Shown here piece by piece: positions 6,865 to 9,531 of a stretch of DNA of 9,531 nucleotides. Positions within the stretch are counted from its first letter, which is position 1, and each line of letters opens with the position of its first letter. The stretch lies in contig JANRKG010000259.1 of NCBI GenBank assembly GCA_033763635.1, positions 1 through 9,531 of the forward strand. The letters run 5' to 3'. The stretch is from JANRKG01 sp033763635. Its GTDB lineage: Bacteria; Cyanobacteriota; Cyanobacteriia; GCF-001939115. The notes beneath the pieces are model-generated. The model saw only the letters and a list, made by a program, of their open reading frames with translations. It had not been told where the DNA came from and did not search any database. The position numbers and the translations under genes were made by a program.

Positions 6865-8945
6865 TGGCCAAGTTCCTGATGGTTAGGCTCCCATTTTACC
6901 AAACCCACACTTCCTTGTCGTACGACCAATATCAAGAACAGAGGTTAGCGATTGCCCGGGCAAGCAAACGTCAACTAGGCGAGGCATATGCGTTAGGTGA
7001 TTTGGGAAATGTTTACTTTTCTCTCCGTAATTATCCCAAAGCGATTAAATATTACGAACAGAGTTTAGCCATTTTTCGGACAATTAAGAACCGAGAACGT
7101 GAGGGGTATGCATTACTCAACTTGGGAGGTATTTACCGCACGCTCGACAATTATCCTAAAGCGATTGAATATTACGAACAGAGTTTAGCTATTTTCCGGG
7201 AAGTCAAAGACCGACAAGGCGAGGTGTATCCGTTAAACGACTTGGCACGTGCTTACTCTTCTCTCGGCAATTATCCTAAAGCGATTGAATATTACGAACA
7301 GCAGTTAGCGATTTACCGAGAACTCAAAGACCGACGAAACGAGGTGTGGTCGTTAGGCAGATTGGGAGATACTTACCGCGCTTTCGACAATTATCCCAAA
7401 GCGATTGAATATTACGAACAGCAGTTAGCAATTGCCCGAGAACTCAAAGACCAAATACGTGAGGGCAATGCGTTAGGCAACTTGGGGGATACCTACTATG
7501 CTTTCGGCAATTATCCCAGGGCAGAACAAGTCTTGCTTGCAGCGATTAGTGTTTATGAGTCCATGCGAGAGAACCTTGAAGACACTGAAAAAGTCAACCT
7601 GGCAGATCGGCAGCGATTCCCCTACAACACTCTGCAACAAGTTTTCATCGCTCAGAAGAAGATCGAAACTGCTCTGGAAATTGCGGAACGAGGCCGTGCC
7701 AGAGCCTTTGCTGAACTGCTAGCAAAGCGAACTCAGGGCAAAGAGCAAATCACCATTCAACCAATTCAAATTGCAGCCATCAAGCAGATTGCCAAAGCTC
7801 AAAATGCAACCCTGGTAGAGTATTCTAATATTGCCGATAAGTCACTCTACATCTATGTGGTCAAACCTACTGGAGAAATCACGGTTCGTAAAGTAGACCT
7901 TACACCCCTCGAAGAACAGAAAACTTCCCTCGATAATCTCATTACCGCAGCCCGTTGCTTAGGCGATGACTTCTGTGAAGAGAAGGTAGCATCTAGAGGC
8001 CCTCAGCCCATTAGCTTCAACTTCGCTCAAGCCGATCGCCAGTTTATCCCTCCTGCAAACGCGACCCTGAAAAACAGCCATCTGCAACAACTCCATACCC
8101 TCCTCATTGACCCGATCGCAGACCTGCTTCCGAAGAACCCGAACGATCGCATCATCTTCATGCCCCAGGGTCAGCTATTTCTGGTTCCCTTCGCGGCACT
8201 TCAGGACCAGCAAGGACAATACCTCATCGATCGCCATACGATTTCTGTTGCCCCCTCCATTCAAGTGCTGCAACTGACCCGTCAGCAACGGCAGAAGCTG
8301 GGCAATTCCAAGCAAGGAAACATGCTGTTAGTCGGTAATCCAGTGATGCCGTCGCTCATCTTCAATCCCGCGAATCCTCCTGCACAGTTATCTCCTTTAC
8401 CAGGTGCAGAGAAAGAAGCCAAGGCTATCTCCAAGATGCTGAAGGTTCCGGCCCTGATCGGCAAGCAAGCTACGAAAGCAGCGGTGATGAAACAGATGCC
8501 CAGTGCCCGCATCATTCACCTGGCTACCCACGGCCTGCTCGATGATTTTGGTGGAGGTGGAGTTCCGGGTGCGATCGCTTTGGCACCCGATAAACCAGGA
8601 GAAGTCAATAATGGTCTTCTCACTTCCAATGAACTCCTTGATCTCAAACTCAATGCCGAACTGGTGGTACTCAGTGCTTGCGACACAGGCCGAGGCAAGA
8701 TCACAGGAGATGGAGTCATCGGCCTATCCCGATCGCTCATCACGGCTGGCGTACCCAGCGTCATCGTTTCGCTCTGGGCGGTTCCCGATTCCCCAACTGC
8801 TGACTTGATGACCCGCTTCTACCAGAACCTCAAGCAAGGACAGGACAAGGCGACTGCCCTTCGACAAGCGATGCTTGCGACCAAGAAGGATCATCCTGAC
8901 CCTACCGCATGGGCAGCATTCGTGCTGATTGGGGAAGCTCAGTAA
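6864..8945 (+). CDS. TPR-CHAT caspase-like protein, 5'-truncated by the IS remnant
   Basis: The 693-residue frame carries about five TPR-type units at residues 22-235, spaced exactly 40 residues apart (NYPKAI at 56, 96, 136, 176; NYPRAE at 216). The linker motif AERGRARAFAELLAKR follows (about 274-289), then a CHAT domain at about 400-693. The CHAT dyad is visible: His556 in HLATHG and Cys606 in LSACDTGRG. CHAT proteins are caspase/separase-like cysteine peptidases, and TPRs usually bind a partner or regulator; the substrate here is unknown. The likely start is TTG 6864 with AGGGG 8 bases upstream. ATG 6879 is an alternative without a ribosome site, and TGA at 6813-6815 closes the frame upstream. 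Residues 1-17 lie in the IS remnant, and TPR homology begins at about residue 22 in mid-repeat. The natural N-terminus, often a signal peptide plus more repeats in relatives, is therefore missing. It may be a pseudogene or a shortened cytoplasmic form. No gasdermin or CRISPR gene is nearby. Confidence 0.85.
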   Translation: MAKFLMVRLPFYQTHTSLSYDQYQEQRLAIARASKRQLGEAYALGDLGNVYFSLRNYPKAIKYYEQSLAIFRTIKNREREGYALLNLGGIYRTLDNYPKAIEYYEQSLAIFREVKDRQGEVYPLNDLARAYSSLGNYPKAIEYYEQQLAIYRELKDRRNEVWSLGRLGDTYRAFDNYPKAIEYYEQQLAIARELKDQIREGNALGNLGDTYYAFGNYPRAEQVLLAAISVYESMRENLEDTEKVNLADRQRFPYNTLQQVFIAQKKIETALEIAERGRARAFAELLAKRTQGKEQITIQPIQIAAIKQIAKAQNATLVEYSNIADKSLYIYVVKPTGEITVRKVDLTPLEEQKTSLDNLITAARCLGDDFCEEKVASRGPQPISFNFAQADRQFIPPANATLKNSHLQQLHTLLIDPIADLLPKNPNDRIIFMPQGQLFLVPFAALQDQQGQYLIDRHTISVAPSIQVLQLTRQQRQKLGNSKQGNMLLVGNPVMPSLIFNPANPPAQLSPLPGAEKEAKAISKMLKVPALIGKQATKAAVMKQMPSARIIHLATHGLLDDFGGGGVPGAIALAPDKPGEVNNGLLTSNELLDLKLNAELVVLSACDTGRGKITGDGVIGLSRSLITAGVPSVIVSLWAVPDSPTADLMTRFYQNLKQGQDKATALRQAMLATKKDHPDPTAWAAFVLIGEAQ
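6896..6913 (-). repeat. Right terminal inverted repeat of the IS remnant
   Basis: The reverse complement reads GAAGTGTGGGTTTGGTAA and pairs with the left repeat. It is translated in the + direction as residues about 11-17 of the CHAT protein (FYQTHTS), which shows that the CHAT leader derives from IS sequence. Confidence 0.65.
7029..7508 (+). repeat. Tandem 120-bp TPR-coding repeats (four full units)
   Basis: Units start at 7029, 7149, 7269 and 7389, with a fifth partial unit from 7509 and a degraded one before 7029. The first 33 bases or so of each unit (coding NYPKAIEYYEQ) are almost identical in DNA, differing at one or two bases. The remaining part is clearly more divergent. The exact 120-base period with no indels keeps the protein in register. 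Such arrays can gain or lose units by recombination. Confidence 0.9.
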
Positions 8946-8952
8946 CTCACAT

Positions 8953-8985
8953 AGACAGAGCGATCGCCAAACGATCTTGCTGTCT
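8953..8985 (+). terminator. Imperfect hairpin 7 bases after the CHAT stop, possible transcript end
   Basis: AGACAG (8953-8958) pairs with CTGTCT (8980-8985) and GATCG (8962-8966) with CGATC (8972-8976). A 3x3 internal loop separates the two stems and the apical loop is CCAAA. No T-run follows, so it is not a classic intrinsic terminator. It could stabilise the 3' end. A HIP1 octamer forms part of the stem, so some of the symmetry may be incidental. Confidence 0.35.
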
Positions 8986-9261
8986 GGACTGATAGCTATC
9001 GCTTTGAAAGCACGGTGATTCCAGACTTTAATCCACGGGAACGAACAGTTCAAGCATCTCAATGCCCCAATCATTGAAGCCCAAGCTTGATCATCAAGGC
9101 CCATCCTGGCCCCGTAACTGCGCTACCCATCTCGTACTCGCCCAATCATGGAATTCAAAGCAAGTTCTGACTTCACCAGCCCGATCGCAGTGCTGGCTCA
9201 TGGGCAAATCTGATGTAGTGATGCTCCTGGCCCATCGGGGAATGTCTGCTTTCATGACTGG

Positions 9262-9375
9262 GCACCGTGCGATCGGCTCCTGGAGTTGTACTGCCACGCA
9301 ATCAGGACAGTACGCTGCTGCACATGCCTTACGGGTTCATCATGAAATTCAATGAGTTTCTGCACCGTGCGATCG
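9262..9375. repeat. 14-bp direct repeat at 100-bp spacing
   Basis: GCACCGTGCGATCG occurs at 9262-9275 and again at 9362-9375. The flanks share little beyond a few bases. An inverted 8-base part (GCACGGTG) also lies at 9010-9017. The function is unknown; the repeat ends in the core of a HIP1-like sequence. Confidence 0.6.
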
Positions 9376-9477
9376 CTACCAGAGCCAGGACACTCAGGTT
9401 TAGACTAACGGCAGGATGAGATCGCCCACCCCTATGCCGGAAGAGAGCAACCTGGAACAAGTCGAATTCTTGAACGA

Positions 9478-9531
9478 TTAAGCAGGCTTTTTCGTCCCTG
9501 CTTTGGGTTTTCGGAATCGTTTTTTGACGGT
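9478..9531 (-). CDS. Possible C-terminal end of a minus-strand gene, cut by the window edge
   Basis: Read on the minus strand from the window edge, the sequence gives TVKKRFRKPKAGTKKPA and then TAA at 9480-9478. The lysine, arginine and proline-rich composition is like the disordered basic tail of a real protein. Seventeen codons without a stop are not significant alone, so this is a weak call. If real, the gene converges on the CHAT gene. The family cannot be told. Confidence 0.3.
   Translation of the reverse strand, partial: TVKKRFRKPKAGTKKPA

Larger units (their letters stand above)
6600..6913 (-). mobile_element. 314-bp insertion sequence remnant, MITE-like
   Basis: Imperfect inverted repeats bound the segment and enclose the deleted transposase frame. 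The order is terminal repeat, about 30 bases of leader, transposase start, C-terminus and then the other repeat, as in a compact single-gene IS. I see no target-site duplication: the left flank reads TGCTTCAGA and the right flank CTTGTCGTA. With TPR homology starting right after the right end and no TPR sequence on the left, this suggests the element took part in a deletion or rearrangement after insertion. A full-length copy elsewhere in the genome could still mobilise it. Confidence 0.65.
29..9376. repeat. HIP1 palindromes (GCGATCGC), ten dispersed copies
   Basis: Perfect octamers lie at 29-36, 2059-2066, 3541-3548, 4671-4678, 5075-5082, 5441-5448, 5798-5805, 8571-8578, 8960-8967 and 9369-9376. 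HIP1 is the highly iterated palindrome known from many cyanobacterial genomes. Random expectation for this length is about 0.15 copies. Most copies lie inside genes and are translated, usually as Asp-Arg or Ala-Ile-Ala. The lipoprotein gene and the IS remnant have none. This is the main basis for the cyanobacterial assignment. Confidence 0.95.
8946..9477. other. Intergenic stretch without a recognisable gene
   Basis: No reading frame here gives a protein I recognise. The longest + frame (9062-9355, 97 codons) and the minus frames overlapping it have no family-like motifs and no convincing ribosome sites. The stretch contains two HIP1 octamers (8960, 9369), a hairpin close to the CHAT stop and a 14-bp direct repeat. 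It may be decayed coding DNA or plain intergenic DNA between convergent genes. Confidence 0.5.

Noticed and set aside
6864..8945. CHAT protein as part of a CRISPR-linked or gasdermin-type defence system
   Set aside because: No CRISPR repeats, cas genes or gasdermin-like gene is visible in the window. The 5' truncation and IS remnant argue against a tuned local operon.
9066..9160. Possible decayed repeat starting with CCCAATCAT at 9066 and 9141
   Set aside because: Similarity fades after about 20 bases and needs gaps, so it is within chance for a region of this size.
9062..9355. 97-codon + strand frame, with minus-strand frames at 9094-9297 and 8724-9104 over the same region
   Set aside because: There are no recognisable motifs, the composition is unlike the neighbouring proteins (rich in Trp, Cys, His and Met), and there are no good ribosome sites. 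The minus frame at 8724-9104 also overlaps the conserved CHAT domain, so it is a shadow frame.
9416..9481. 21-codon frame ending in MPEESNLEQVEFLND just before a small inverted repeat
   Set aside because: It is too short to be significant, with no proper ribosome site spacing and no known family. A competing minus-strand frame ends at the same place.
9480..9503. AAGCAGG/CCTGCTT inverted repeat with a 10-base loop, as a terminator
   Set aside because: No clean T-run follows directly on either strand, and it lies within the putative C-terminal codons of a minus-strand gene.

Overview
The window reads as chromosomal DNA of a cyanobacterium. The octamer GCGATCGC (HIP1), an over-represented cyanobacterial palindrome, occurs ten times in 9.5 kb, against roughly 0.15 expected by chance. 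The gene types also fit: multi-domain hybrid histidine kinases with PAS repeats and a TPR-CHAT protein.

Layout. Positions 1-151 hold the decayed 3' end of a histidine kinase gene. Positions 166-6555 form a tight three-gene sensory operon on the + strand. It encodes a secreted solute-binding lipoprotein (166-1602), a membrane hybrid histidine kinase with a dCache-type sensor and C-terminal receiver (1599-4232), and a soluble receiver-PAS-PAS-PAS-histidine kinase (4222-6555). The first pair overlaps by ATGA and the second by 11 bases, and both downstream genes have clear Shine-Dalgarno sequences, so translational coupling is likely. No ABC permease or ATPase gene lies nearby. The binding protein therefore probably feeds the kinase rather than a transporter, as LuxP feeds LuxQ. 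The receiver of the first kinase and the N-terminal receiver of the second could link them into one relay. No HPt domain and no DNA-binding output regulator is visible in the window.

Positions 6600-6913 are a 314-bp remnant of an insertion sequence. It has 18-bp imperfect terminal inverted repeats, and its minus-strand transposase has lost the catalytic middle but kept the zinc-ribbon N-terminus and the C-terminal tail. Its right terminal repeat ends where TPR homology of the next gene begins. That gene (6864-8945, + strand) encodes five TPR-like units and a CHAT caspase-like peptidase domain with the His/Cys dyad intact. Its original 5' end is missing, and its first 16-17 codons and its start codon come from the insertion remnant. 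The closeness of the CHAT gene to the sensory operon is therefore probably an accident of IS-mediated rearrangement, not a functional pairing.

Positions 8946-9477 contain no gene I recognise: one imperfect hairpin just after the CHAT stop and a 14-bp direct repeat. The last 54 bases may hold the C-terminus of a minus-strand gene entering from outside.

The clearest points of interest are the transporter-less binding-protein/dCache-kinase module, the IS-beheaded CHAT gene with a borrowed start, and the TPR array whose convex helices are nearly identical in DNA while its groove-lining helices differ. I do not see convincing evidence for a wholly new system.
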